NCBI GenBank assembly: GCA_012517285.1
Contig: JAAYVG010000037.1
Location: 1 to 44,732, forward strand
Length of the DNA: 44,732 nt
Direction: 5' to 3'
DNA from: Elusimicrobiota bacterium
GTDB lineage: Bacteria > Elusimicrobiota > Elusimicrobia > Elusimicrobiales > UBA9959
The notes below the pieces were generated by a model. It did not search any database and had not been told where the DNA came from. It saw only the letters and a list, made by a program, of their open reading frames with translations. Positions 16,684 to 25,610 of the stretch are shown one piece after another. Made by a program: the position numbers and the translations under genes. Position 1 is the first letter of the stretch. Each line of letters begins with the position of its first letter.

Positions 16684-18219
16684 TTAACTTGCTCCTCCCA
16701 TCATAATAAGCCCTAACTCATCCTCGTTTGTTCTGTCAGCTAAAAATATCTTTTTTACCTCGCCCCTGTATATAACGCCTATTCTATCTGAGAGTGAGAG
16801 TATCTCTGACAGATCAGCTGAGATAAGAAGTATAGCACATCCGCTATCCCTTGCTTCAATTATCTTTTTATGTATAAACTCTATAGCACCAACATCAACA
16901 CCTCTCGTTGGCTGTGAGATAAGTATAAATCTTGGTTTTTTTGAAAGCTCCCTTGCAACAACGATCTTCTGCTGGTTACCACCTGATAGCATCCTTGCTT
17001 TGAGTGACGACTTTGGTGGATATATAAGATAATCATTTATCATCTTTGAAGCAAACTCTTCAACCCTCTTAAAATTTATATTAAAGCTGTTTGAAAAAAC
17101 TTTTTCTCTATGCCTTCCTAATATCATATTCTCTGATACCGTAAAATCAAGAACAAGTCCATCCTTGTGCCTGTCCTCAGGTATATGAGCAAGCCCGATG
17201 TCAAACATCTTTTTAGGTGTTGTTCTTTTAAAATCTATATCCTTTCCAAAGATTTTGAACTGTCCAGAAACTGGTTTTCTAAGCCCTGCTATCGTTTCTA
17301 TCAACTCACTCTGACCATTTCCCTCAACCCCTGCTATGCCAAATATCTCACCTTTTTTTATATCAAGCGATAAATTATTGACCGCAGTATGTCCCTTGGA
17401 CGATAAAACTGATAAATTTTTTATTAAAACAACAGTCTCAGTTTTATTGATCTCATCCTCAGTTTTAACAGTTTTTGAGACCTTGAAAAGAACAGGCCTT
17501 CCAACCATAAGCTTTGCAATCTCGGCCTCATCAGTTTTTGATGTTTCAAGCCTTCCAACGGTTTTTCCCTGCCTCATAACGGTTATGTTGTTTGAAATCT
17601 CAAGAACCTCTTTAAGTTTGTGAGTTATAAGTATTATTGTTTTTCCATCAGATGAAAGCTTTTTCATTATATCAAAAAAGTATTTTGTTTCCTGAGGAGT
17701 AAGAACTGCTGTTGGTTCATCAAATATCAGTATCTCTGCATCCCGATATAAAAGCTTTAAGATCTCAAGCCGCTGTTGCTCACCAACACCCAGTGTTGAA
17801 ACCTTGGCAAAAGGATCAAGCGAAAGATTGAACTTTTCAACAAGCTTTTTTACCTCTGCATTGGTCCTTTCATAATCAACAATAAATCCGTTTTTGGTTA
17901 TCTCCTTTCCTAAGACCACATTCTCACTCACAGTAAGTGTTTTGACAAGCATAAAATGCTGATGCACCATACCTATCTTTAAGTCAATTGCATCCTTTGA
18001 CGAATGGATTTTTACTTCTTTTCCTCTTATTTTTATTGTTCCAGAGTCTGGGGTGTAGAGTCCGTAGAGAATTTTCATAAGAGTAGTTTTCCCAGCACCG
18101 TTTTCACCAACAAGGGCATGTATCTCCCCTTTTTTAACAAAAAGCTCGGCATTATCATTTGCCAAAAGCTGACCGAATCTCTTTGTTATTCCCTTCAACT
18201 CTATCTCAAAATTTTCCAT
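16684..18219 (-). CDS. nupO: Nucleoside ABC importer, tandem ATPase
   Basis: A 511-residue protein with two ABC domains. The first has Walker A GENGAGKTT at 38-46, the Q-loop MVHQHFMLV, the signature LGVGEQQRLEILK and Walker B ILIFDEPTAVLTPQE. The second has a diverged Walker A (GVEGNGQSE), signature LSGGNQQKIVVARELSKKP and ISQPTRGVDVGA. A degenerate second P-loop is usual in this family (RbsA/NupO type), so only one site is fully catalytic. It energises import by the two permeases that follow. A heptamer repeat tract separates it from the binding-protein gene, so expression may differ from bmpA. Confidence 0.92.
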   Translation of the reverse strand: MENFEIELKGITKRFGQLLANDNAELFVKKGEIHALVGENGAGKTTLMKILYGLYTPDSGTIKIRGKEVKIHSSKDAIDLKIGMVHQHFMLVKTLTVSENVVLGKEITKNGFIVDYERTNAEVKKLVEKFNLSLDPFAKVSTLGVGEQQRLEILKLLYRDAEILIFDEPTAVLTPQETKYFFDIMKKLSSDGKTIILITHKLKEVLEISNNITVMRQGKTVGRLETSKTDEAEIAKLMVGRPVLFKVSKTVKTEDEINKTETVVLIKNLSVLSSKGHTAVNNLSLDIKKGEIFGIAGVEGNGQSELIETIAGLRKPVSGQFKIFGKDIDFKRTTPKKMFDIGLAHIPEDRHKDGLVLDFTVSENMILGRHREKVFSNSFNINFKRVEEFASKMINDYLIYPPKSSLKARMLSGGNQQKIVVARELSKKPRFILISQPTRGVDVGAIEFIHKKIIEARDSGCAILLISADLSEILSLSDRIGVIYRGEVKKIFLADRTNEDELGLIMMGGAS

Positions 18220-18260
18220 TTAAAATCCTTTTTAACTTATTTCCTGCTTTTTGCCTTTTC

Positions 18261-18353
18261 CTGTCACTGTTTTTGCTGTCCTCTGCTTTCTGACATCTGT
18301 CTTCTGTCCTCTGTCTTCTCTTTACTGATCACTGTCCACTGTTCACTGTTTCA
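18261..18353. repeat. Heptamer tract at the 3' end of bmpA
   Basis: About a dozen 7-bp units run from 18276 to 18345: CTGTCCT, CTGCTTT, CTGACAT and CTGTCTT types, then CTGATCA, CTGTCCA and CTGTTCA. Looser units lie at 18261-18275 and 18346-18353. The last unit contains the bmpA stop codon (18351-18353), so the repeat reaches into the gene end. The unit order closely follows the tract at 43120-43189. Confidence 0.92.
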
Positions 18354-19361
18354 CACAGAAGGAACCTTTATCCTTCCCTCTATTATCATCTTTTTAAGCT
18401 CTTCAACCTTATTTATAACTGTCTGTGGTATTAAATCTTTGTTATGCTCATCATAAACATAACCAACGCCGCCCTCTTTGAGCCCAAACTCTTTAAGCCC
18501 ACCCTTAAAACTCCCTTTAAGATAATCCTCAACTGTTTCATAAACTGCCACATCAACATTCTTGACCATTGATGTGAGTATGTATCCCGGTGCTTCATAA
18601 TACTGATCCGAGTCAACTCCTATGGCATAAATCTTTTTATCCCTTGCAGCCTCAAAGACTCCAAGCCCAGTTGAGCCTGATGCATGAAATATTATATCTG
18701 CTCCCTTACTTATTTGTGAAAGCGATATCTCTTTACCCTTAGCAGGATTTTTAAATGCCTCACCAGTAACTCCAGCATATCCTACAAGAACATTTATCTT
18801 TGGATTTACATAACGAGCACCAGCAAGATATCCTGCTTCAAACTTGTGAATGAGTGGCATATCCATACCACCAACAAAACCTATTGTATTTGTCTTTGTC
18901 ATGAGTGCAGCTATTGCACCGACAAGAAAACTTCCCTCCTCCTCTTTAAACTTTATTGCCAATACATTTGGAGGAATTGGTTTGTTTGGATCAACTGAAT
19001 AATCTATGCAGGCAAATTTTTTATCTGGAAAATCAATTGCAACAGTGTTTATATCATCAGTGAAAAGAAAACCTGTTCCAAATATCAGTCCGTATTTATC
19101 AGATGCTAATTGCCTTAATGCAGACTCCTTATCAGCACCTTCACCCGGTTCTATATAATCAAATTGGACATTCAGTTCCTTCTTTGCTTTTTCTATACCG
19201 TTATAAGCAGAGTCGTTAAAAGACTTATCCCCCCTTCCACCAACATCAAACACAAGTGCTATAGCAGGCCTTGTATCCTTGAGTTTATCAGTTTTTTTGC
19301 ATGAAAAAGATGGTATCATCAAAAGCAGAGTAAAAAATATTAAAATTTTATTCCTTGACAT
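18351..19361 (-). CDS. bmpA: BMP-family nucleoside-binding lipoprotein
   Basis: The substrate-binding component of the importer encoded downstream. From MSRNKILIFFTLLLMIPSFSC (336 residues) it has a lipoprotein-type signal with a relaxed lipobox ending SFSC. Mature-domain landmarks of the Bmp/PnrA family are ALVFDVGGRGDKSFNDSAYNGI, FACIDYSV, EEEGSFLVGAIAALMTKTNTIGFVGGMDMPLIHKFEAGYLAGA, and ADIIFHASGSTGLGVFEAA followed by AIGVDSDQ. I reject an upstream ATG at 19442 because it adds 27 residues before the signal peptide. There is no Shine-Dalgarno, and a TATACT box lies 7 bases before this ATG. The stop codon lies inside a heptamer tract. Confidence 0.93.
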   Translation of the reverse strand: MSRNKILIFFTLLLMIPSFSCKKTDKLKDTRPAIALVFDVGGRGDKSFNDSAYNGIEKAKKELNVQFDYIEPGEGADKESALRQLASDKYGLIFGTGFLFTDDINTVAIDFPDKKFACIDYSVDPNKPIPPNVLAIKFKEEEGSFLVGAIAALMTKTNTIGFVGGMDMPLIHKFEAGYLAGARYVNPKINVLVGYAGVTGEAFKNPAKGKEISLSQISKGADIIFHASGSTGLGVFEAARDKKIYAIGVDSDQYYEAPGYILTSMVKNVDVAVYETVEDYLKGSFKGGLKEFGLKEGGVGYVYDEHNKDLIPQTVINKVEELKKMIIEGRIKVPSV

Positions 19362-19368
19362 CTCAAAT

Positions 19369-19396
19369 AGTATATAAAATTTAAGCCCCAACTCAA
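19369..19396 (-). promoter_or_regulatory. bmpA promoter, probably leaderless
   Basis: TTGAGT (19391-19396) and TATACT (19369-19374) are 16 bp apart on the minus strand. Only 7 bases separate the -10 from the bmpA ATG at 19361, so the transcript would start at about the start codon. Confidence 0.5.
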
Positions 19397-19454
19397 AACT
19401 CAAAAAATAAAAAATTGACAAAAAAAAGGACGGACATCTCAAAAATACCTGATT

Positions 19455-19480
19455 AGGCCGAAGCGACTTCGGCAGGCGGG
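19455..19480. repeat. Partial GC-rich palindromic element after tetR
   Basis: GCCGAAG (19457-19463) and CTTCGGC (19467-19473) form a 7-bp stem with a CGA loop, followed by AGGCGGG. This matches the core of the palindromes at 9030-9064 and 10880-10913, with only one GGCAGG-like arm left. It lies 8 bases past the tetR stop and could stop transcription before bmpA. Confidence 0.7.
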
Positions 19481-19487
19481 TAATTTT

Positions 19488-20081
19488 TTACTTCAAGCCG
19501 CGTATAAATATATCCAAGAGAAGTTCCTTCCTGTCACAGTTTGCAAGCTTTCCTTTCAAGAACAGATTGATTCCTATCCCTCTAAGTATTGAAATGGTTA
19601 TCACAGCAAGCGTCTCACAGTCTTCCTTCTTTATCTTTTTAAACTCCCCATTATTAACTCCCTCAATAAAAATCTCTTTAAGCATTTCTATTGCGGCACT
19701 GTTGTTCTCGCTCTGAATATTTTCAAGAAAATTAAGACGATTAGTTTCTGAAAAAATCACAGGATAGAGTTTTAGTTTCTCTCTAACAATGGAATCCCTC
19801 ATTTTAAAAAAAGTTCTTAATTTTTCTTCCGCTGTTTTACAATTGTTCAATGTCTTTTTTATAGCATTAATAGCATTTATACGTTCAAGTTCACAAACTG
19901 CTCTGAAAACCTCTTCCTTTGTTTTAAAGTAATAATACAGAGTGCTCTTACCCTTTCCTGCTGCAGAGGCAATATCTTCCATTGATGATTTTGCCACACC
20001 ATATTTTCTAAAAACACCAAGTGCAGCAATCAATATTTCTTCACGAGCCTTATCAATTTTTTCAGTATTTACAGTTCTCAT
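19488..20081 (-). CDS. TetR/AcrR-family transcriptional regulator
   Basis: A 197-residue repressor. The N-terminal helix-turn-helix is clear: ILIAALGVFRKYGVAKSSMEDIASAAGKGKSTLYYYFKTKEEVFRAV, residues about 17-63, with the typical TLYYYF recognition-helix end. The C-terminal domain (from about residue 70) is all-helical, not assignable to a ligand class, and ends RKELLLDIFIRGLK. Its start codon overlaps the stop of the cysteine-rich secreted protein gene (ATGA), so both are made from one mRNA. An inverted repeat at 20721-20747 over the shared promoter is the obvious operator, implying autoregulation. Confidence 0.93.
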   Translation of the reverse strand: MRTVNTEKIDKAREEILIAALGVFRKYGVAKSSMEDIASAAGKGKSTLYYYFKTKEEVFRAVCELERINAINAIKKTLNNCKTAEEKLRTFFKMRDSIVREKLKLYPVIFSETNRLNFLENIQSENNSAAIEMLKEIFIEGVNNGEFKKIKKEDCETLAVITISILRGIGINLFLKGKLANCDRKELLLDIFIRGLK

Positions 20082-20653
20082 AACTCATTATAGTTTTTCT
20101 GTATCGACCTAACACCCCTAAGCGTTTCTGCAGGCTGTTTAACATTTGCAGATTGAAGCTGATCTTTCTGTTTGTTTGTGCTATGCTGTTTTACATTTTT
20201 AGAAGGAATTTGAGGAGCATAAGGATCCCTTATACAATAACTTTTAGAATAATTAACCCTCTCCGTAGTAAAAGTCCTTCTTGATAGACAATCATATTCA
20301 TAACACTCACCTGTTTTAGAATCAGCTTCCATACAGGCTCTCCAATCGCATATATCAAAGCTTTCTGTCTCTGGTTCCTCAGCCTGACCTAAAATAAAAA
20401 TCATATTTTCACCACAGTTTACTTGTCTTGTACATCCAGTTCCAGCAGGATCTACATATTTCTTCTTCAGTGTTGAGGTGCACTCCCACTGTGAACAGTT
20501 TCCATTTGCTCCTCTCTGCACACATTCTCTTACCTGACATGTCTCCATTTCAACAGTTACTGTTGAAACCTGAACACAGCCCATACTCTGGGCATCTTGT
20601 ACAGCAGCTCCAAGCTGTGTTGCAAACATTAATGTTAATAATCTTTTTATCAT
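20078..20653 (-). CDS. Secreted cysteine-rich repeat protein, unknown function
   Basis: A 191-residue protein I do not recognise. It begins with a short signal-like segment (MIKRLLTLMFATQLGAAV). Two related cysteine motifs follow: CQVRECVQRGANGNCSQWEC (C-x4-C-x8-C-x4-C, residues about 39-58) and CDWRACMEADSKTGEC continuing to YEYDC (C-x4-C-x9-C-x4-C, about 102-122). Each is followed by a similar basic stretch (TSTLKKKYV, LSRRTFTTERV). Further cysteines lie near 26, 74, 80 and 140. The even spacing suggests disulfides in an extracytoplasmic duplicated domain or metal binding. The last 45 residues are polar and probably disordered. An AAGGAG site precedes the ATG. Co-expression with the TetR regulator suggests a regulated envelope or stress function. 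Confidence 0.7.
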   Translation of the reverse strand: MIKRLLTLMFATQLGAAVQDAQSMGCVQVSTVTVEMETCQVRECVQRGANGNCSQWECTSTLKKKYVDPAGTGCTRQVNCGENMIFILGQAEEPETESFDICDWRACMEADSKTGECYEYDCLSRRTFTTERVNYSKSYCIRDPYAPQIPSKNVKQHSTNKQKDQLQSANVKQPAETLRGVRSIQKNYNEL

Positions 20654-20720
20654 AACCGCTCCTTAAAAATCTTTTTACAACTGCTTTTAACAAATTCTTT
20701 TTTATCCTTTTATAGAACTT

Positions 20721-20747
20721 TTAGACCGATTTCGTATTTTGGTCTAA
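20721..20747. promoter_or_regulatory. Putative TetR operator
   Basis: TTAGACC (20721-20727) and GGTCTAA (20741-20747) are perfect 7-bp inverted arms separated by 13 bp. They cover the predicted transcription start of the cysteine-rich protein/tetR operon, an ideal position for repression. Confidence 0.6.
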
Positions 20748-20751
20748 TAAT

Positions 20752-20781
20752 ATTTTATCAAAAAACATTTGATTATGTCAA
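20752..20781 (-). promoter_or_regulatory. Promoter of the cysteine-rich protein/tetR operon
   Basis: TTGACA (20776-20781) and TAAAAT (20752-20757) on the minus strand are 18 bp apart. The predicted start is near 20745, inside the right arm of the inverted repeat. A leader of about 90 bases with a good ribosome-binding site follows. Confidence 0.65.
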
Positions 20782-20811
20782 GCCATTGTAATGGTCCATT
20801 TATGTGTAGAT

Positions 20812-22206
20812 TTAAATAGAATTTTTGATGAGTTCTATGATAGGGTTTGAAAGTATTCCAAGCAAAAGGGTTGCTGCTGCAGTTAAATAAATTACTGCGT
20901 AATTGCATACTGTACCCTCATAATCTCTTTTTTCCGCATCCTTCATAAAGGCCGGGATGAGTATCTTAAGATAATAATAGAGTGAGAGTGCACTTGTTAA
21001 AACAGCTATTACCACAAGCCATTTAAAGCCACCGTTTACAGCATTGTAAAATGAATAAAACTTTGCAAAAAAACCTGAAAATGGTGGAACACCGCTCAGT
21101 GAAAAGAGGAATATCAAAAGTGATATGGCAATGGATGGTTTAGAGTGATAGAGACCTTTAATGTTTTCATAGTTAAGGTCTTTAAAGTTTTTCTCTAAAA
21201 ACATAATAACTGAGAAAACTCCAATTACTGATATAGAGTATATTATTGCATAGAAATATGCCTGCCAGTTTTCTGTGCCAAGAAAGGATATGGCAATATA
21301 TCCTGCGTGAGAAATACTTGAGTAGATGATTATCTTTTTTATATCCTTTGAGTAGAGTGCTATGAGGTTAGGTATTACTATTGAAAGCACTATAAATGCA
21401 TACATGGCATAGATGACAACTGATGTTGTGTAGCTTGAAAAAAGCCTGTACAAGGCCACAACTATTGAAAGCTTTACACCGCTTATCATAAACATTGAGA
21501 CATTGGTTGGTGCCCCCCAGTAAACATCAACAGCCCATGAGTGCATAGGAACAAGTGCTAATTTGAATATGAAACCTGACATAAAAAGAAGCATTCCAAT
21601 GTTTATATAAGGGTTAGGGCCTGATATGGCAAGAGAATTTTTTATATCAACGAGGCTTAATGAGCCCAAGCCAATGTATAAAAACACAAGCGAAAGGATC
21701 ATAAAAACCGATGCAAATGAACCAAGCATAAAATATTTAAATGAGGCTTCAAGATTTTTATCATTCTTATTAAATCCTGTAAGACCATAAAGGCTCATAG
21801 AAAGAAGCTCAACAGATATGAACATATTAAAAATGTTTTGTGTGTTTATTAAAAGTATGGATGAGGTAAGGGATATAAGAAGAAGAAAGTAGTATTCACC
21901 GTATTTAAGGTTTTTGCTCATCAGGTCTGATGATGAGATTATTGATGTTATGGTTAAAAGTATTACAAATGATGTTAAAAGATTGTTTAAAACAGTCTGG
22001 GTGTATGTATCGCCAAAACTTCCATAAAATGGTGAATGTGAGAAGCTAAATGCAAAGGCAAAAAGGAGAAGGAAGATTATTATCTCGGTTATTGCTTCTG
22101 ATTTTTTCTTTGAGTAAAGCCAGTAAAAAAGCGAAAAGAATGATGAGAGTATTAATATTATCAGTGTGCCAAAAGTTGTTGAATATAGAAAGCTTTTTGA
22201 AAGCAT
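20812..22206 (-). CDS. nuoN: NADH-quinone oxidoreductase subunit N
   Basis: A 464-residue antiporter-like membrane subunit of complex I, one of three (L, M, N) that pump protons. The conserved core includes FISVELLSMSLYGLTGF with the key membrane glutamate, SFKYFMLGSFASVFMILSL, FKLALVPMHSWAVDVYWGAPTNVSMF, and SKDIKKIIIYSSISHAGYIAI with conserved lysines. Length matches NuoN (about 480). It is the last gene of the nuo operon, starting 9 bases after nuoM. Downstream, before the tetR operon promoter, only a small CCATT/AATGG hairpin is seen, so no strong terminator is evident. Confidence 0.96.
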   Translation of the reverse strand: MLSKSFLYSTTFGTLIILILSSFFSLFYWLYSKKKSEAITEIIIFLLLFAFAFSFSHSPFYGSFGDTYTQTVLNNLLTSFVILLTITSIISSSDLMSKNLKYGEYYFLLLISLTSSILLINTQNIFNMFISVELLSMSLYGLTGFNKNDKNLEASFKYFMLGSFASVFMILSLVFLYIGLGSLSLVDIKNSLAISGPNPYINIGMLLFMSGFIFKLALVPMHSWAVDVYWGAPTNVSMFMISGVKLSIVVALYRLFSSYTTSVVIYAMYAFIVLSIVIPNLIALYSKDIKKIIIYSSISHAGYIAISFLGTENWQAYFYAIIYSISVIGVFSVIMFLEKNFKDLNYENIKGLYHSKPSIAISLLIFLFSLSGVPPFSGFFAKFYSFYNAVNGGFKWLVVIAVLTSALSLYYYLKILIPAFMKDAEKRDYEGTVCNYAVIYLTAAATLLLGILSNPIIELIKNSI

Positions 22207-22215
22207 CTTTTCTCC

Positions 22216-23667
22216 TTACTTTAAAAAACTTGAAACAAAAACCTGTATCTTTGAAAGAAAAATATTTGGAAATACTCCTATCCAGAATATCATTATAACC
22301 ACAGGTATGAGATATAACCATTCTCTTATGGTTAAGTCTAAAATCTTTTTGTTCTCATCCTTTTCAATTTTTCCAAAAAATATCTTTTCATATGCCATAA
22401 GCATATAAACCGCTCCTAATATAACACCTGATATGGCAAGGATGGTTAGTATTCTATGCGATTTAAATGAGCCCAAAAATATCAGTATCTCACCGACAAA
22501 TCCATTGGTTGATGGAACTGCAATTGATGAGAGTGTTACTATCATAAAAAATGTGGCTATGAAAGGAACTGTTTTAAATATACCGCCGTAGTTTTCCATA
22601 AGTCTTGTGTGTGTTCTTTCATAGAGTATTCCTATCATAAGGAAGAGTCCGCCTGTTGATATGCCGTGGTTTATCATCTGAAGTATTGCTCCGCTTAAAG
22701 CTTCAGGGTTGAATGAAAAAACTCCTAAAACTATAAGCCCCATATGAGCCACTGATGAGTATGCAACAAGCTTTTTTATGTCCTTTTGAACCCATGCCAT
22801 AAGTGAGGCATATATAACACCAAAGACTCCAACAGCACTTATGTATGGTGCTATCTGATGGGAAAGGGTTGGGAACATCGGTATGAGAAATCTAATATAT
22901 CCATAAACACCCATCTTTAAAAGAACACCTGCAAGTATGACGCTTACAGCGGTAGGGGCTTCAACATGGGCATCTGGCAGCCATGTGTGCAAGGGAAAGA
23001 GTGGAATTTTTACGGCAAATGCTATTAGAAATGAAATAAAAACAAAGATCTGAGTCTTTCCAATAAGTGTATTTTTATAAAAATCAAATATTTCAAATGA
23101 GTTTATACCGCTGTTTTTAAGGTTTATGTATGTAAAAATTATTCCCGCTAACATAAGAAGGCTTGCAGCCATAGTATATATGAAGAACTTTATTGTTGCA
23201 TATATCCTATTCTCCCCTCCCCACATACCTATCAAGAAATACATCGGAACAAGCATCGCTTCCCAGAATATATAGAAAAGAAATGTATCAAGTGAAACAA
23301 AAACACCTATTATCGCTGACTGAAGTATCAGAAGCCATATGTAATATTTTTTTATATCCTTTTTTATGTAGTTGTATGATGAAAGTATTGAAACAGGCAT
23401 AATAAAGTTTGTCAACAGTATCATGAGTAGTGATAGCGTGTCAGCACCAACATAGTAGTGAATGTTCAGTGCCTTAATCCACATATACTTTTCTGTGAAA
23501 TTAAAGCCCTTTGATGAATCAAAGTTTATAAACATTATCACTGATATTATAAAAACTATGAGTGATGATATAAAGGATATATATTTGACTGACTTATCGT
23601 TTCTTAAAAAAAGAATTATAAAGGCAGCAATCAAAGGGATTGATATTATAAGTGTTATTGGCATCAT
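22216..23667 (-). CDS. nuoM: NADH-quinone oxidoreductase subunit M
   Basis: A 483-residue proton-pumping antiporter-like subunit. It shows FYIFWEAMLVPMYFLIGMWGG with the essential transmembrane glutamate, KIPLFPLHTWLPDAHVEAPTAVSVILAGVLLKMG, a typical NuoM block, and QKDIKKLVAYSSVAHMGLIVLG, in which lysines of the half-channel are present. About 14 membrane helices are expected. Its start overlaps the nuoL stop by 4 bp. An incomplete proton channel is not suggested by any missing key residue I can see. Confidence 0.97.
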   Translation of the reverse strand: MMPITLIISIPLIAAFIILFLRNDKSVKYISFISSLIVFIISVIMFINFDSSKGFNFTEKYMWIKALNIHYYVGADTLSLLMILLTNFIMPVSILSSYNYIKKDIKKYYIWLLILQSAIIGVFVSLDTFLFYIFWEAMLVPMYFLIGMWGGENRIYATIKFFIYTMAASLLMLAGIIFTYINLKNSGINSFEIFDFYKNTLIGKTQIFVFISFLIAFAVKIPLFPLHTWLPDAHVEAPTAVSVILAGVLLKMGVYGYIRFLIPMFPTLSHQIAPYISAVGVFGVIYASLMAWVQKDIKKLVAYSSVAHMGLIVLGVFSFNPEALSGAILQMINHGISTGGLFLMIGILYERTHTRLMENYGGIFKTVPFIATFFMIVTLSSIAVPSTNGFVGEILIFLGSFKSHRILTILAISGVILGAVYMLMAYEKIFFGKIEKDENKKILDLTIREWLYLIPVVIMIFWIGVFPNIFLSKIQVFVSSFLK

Positions 23668-25610
23668 ATGTATTTCATAATCTCCGTAAAAGCAAAAACA
23701 ATATTTGAATAGATCCAGTAAATAAGATTTAAAAGAGGAACTGATGAGAGATAAACCAGAAGAATTATCGCAGTTCCAAACAACATATAGACTGCATATA
23801 TCTGAGCATTTCCATTCTGTGATATGGCTGAGACTCTCCCCCCTTGATAAAATGCTCTTGCAGTTCCCTCAACAAGAGTTCTGTCAATTATGACACGATC
23901 TATAATATTAAATGTTGTTTTTGATATCCAGCCAAGCGGCCTTATTATGAGAAAATCATATATTTCATCGACATAAAACTTGTCATATACTATTTTGTGC
24001 AACCAGCTTAAGCTTGTGGATAAGAAATCCGAAATTCTGTCTACTGTTAACACAAAGCCACAGATTATTCCAAGAAGCGAAAGGACTACTGGGGTGTATT
24101 TAACAGTCAGTGGAAGAAACTCTTCTGTTCTGTTGACACCAGCAAAAGATATGAATCCATTTATAAAAAATCCTGAGATAATTGCTAATATTGCTAATAT
24201 GTATAGGGGAATGGTCATAACAGAGGTTGGTCTGTGGGGATGAAGCTCTTTTTTAGATTCTTTTATAAATGCTATATTGAACATCCTTGTCATATAGAAT
24301 GCTGTTAAAAATGCTGTTACAACTGCGACAAGCCATATTCCTTTATGCCCGCTTAAATAAAGGTTTTCTATTATGAAATCCTTGCTGAAGTATCCGCTTA
24401 AAAATGGAAATCCACTTATGCTCAGCCAACCGACTCCCATAACTATAAAGATATTTTTTAGCTTTTTGTTGAGGCTTCCCATATTGAATATATCCTGTTC
24501 GTTTGAAAGTGCGTGTATGACTGCACCAGCAGATAAAAACATAAGGGCCTTAAAAAATGCATGGGTTACAAGGTGAAATATTCCACCTATGTATATGCCA
24601 CCAGCAACACCCATAAACATATAGCCTAACTGGCTTATCGTTGAGTATGCCAATATCTTTTTTATATCCCTCTGTGTTATTGCTATTATTGCTGAAAAAA
24701 TTGCAGTGAATGCGCTTATGTAGAGTATGAAGTTGAGTGCAGATACGGATGCAGAATATACAGGTATAAGTCTCGCCACGAGATAAACACCTGCTGTAAC
24801 CATTGTAGCCGCATGGATTAGTGCAGATACTGGTGTCGGGCCTGCCATAGCATCAGGTAGCCAGACATACAAAGGAAACTGTGCAGATTTGCCTGTTGCA
24901 CCAATAAACAAAAGTATAGCAATAAGTGTTAATGATGAAACACCAAAAATTGATGTGTTATAAAAAAGAGAAACATTTGAGTTTATCGTATTGAAATCAA
25001 GATTATAAAACCCATTTGATGAGAGAATGTAATATATAACAACCATACCTGCTATAAAAAAAGCATCACCAACCCTGTTTGTTATGAATGCTTTCTTGCC
25101 AGCCTTTGAGTTGTTTATGTTTTCATACCAAAAGCCTATTAGAAGATAAGAGCATAGTCCCACTCCCTCCCAGCCAACAAATAGAAGAAGTATGTTGTTT
25201 GCAAGAACAAGCACAAGCATAAAAAAGACAAAGAGATTAAGATATGAAAAAAATCTCTTGAAATCGCTATCATCATCCATATATCCTATTGAGTATATGT
25301 GAATGAGAAAGCTAACTCCGCTTACGACAAGTGACATAATGGCTGAAAGCCTATCAAAGACAAAGGCAATGTTTATGTTAAGGTTTGTGATGTTCATCCA
25401 ATTGAAAACAACGTCTGATATTGCTGTATCAGATGGCATCGCTTTAAGTCTAAAAAATAATATACAAGAAAAAACAAATGAAAGCAGTACTGCAAGTGAA
25501 GCAATTATAGAAACTAAATACTTTTTTATAAACCTTGAAAAAAGAAAGTTAATAATAAAACCTGCAAGCGGAGCAAATACTATCCATCTCACAAGCGATG
25601 AACTTGTCAT
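23664..25610 (-). CDS. nuoL: NADH-quinone oxidoreductase subunit L
   Basis: A 648-residue distal proton-pumping subunit with about 16 membrane helices. NuoL hallmarks are LLLFVGWEGVGLCSYLLIGFWYE, NRVGDAFFIAG, KSAQFPLYVWLPDAMAGPTPVSALIHAATMVTAGVYLVARL and ITQRDIKKILAYSTISQLGYMFMGV. The C-terminal region (residues about 530-620, YDKFYVDEIYDFLIIRPLGW) corresponds to the lateral helix that runs along the membrane arm. Full length, with 4-bp overlaps with nuoK and nuoM. Confidence 0.97.
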   Translation of the reverse strand: MTSSSLVRWIVFAPLAGFIINFLFSRFIKKYLVSIIASLAVLLSFVFSCILFFRLKAMPSDTAISDVVFNWMNITNLNINIAFVFDRLSAIMSLVVSGVSFLIHIYSIGYMDDDSDFKRFFSYLNLFVFFMLVLVLANNILLLFVGWEGVGLCSYLLIGFWYENINNSKAGKKAFITNRVGDAFFIAGMVVIYYILSSNGFYNLDFNTINSNVSLFYNTSIFGVSSLTLIAILLFIGATGKSAQFPLYVWLPDAMAGPTPVSALIHAATMVTAGVYLVARLIPVYSASVSALNFILYISAFTAIFSAIIAITQRDIKKILAYSTISQLGYMFMGVAGGIYIGGIFHLVTHAFFKALMFLSAGAVIHALSNEQDIFNMGSLNKKLKNIFIVMGVGWLSISGFPFLSGYFSKDFIIENLYLSGHKGIWLVAVVTAFLTAFYMTRMFNIAFIKESKKELHPHRPTSVMTIPLYILAILAIISGFFINGFISFAGVNRTEEFLPLTVKYTPVVLSLLGIICGFVLTVDRISDFLSTSLSWLHKIVYDKFYVDEIYDFLIIRPLGWISKTTFNIIDRVIIDRTLVEGTARAFYQGGRVSAISQNGNAQIYAVYMLFGTAIILLVYLSSVPLLNLIYWIYSNIVFAFTEIMKYI

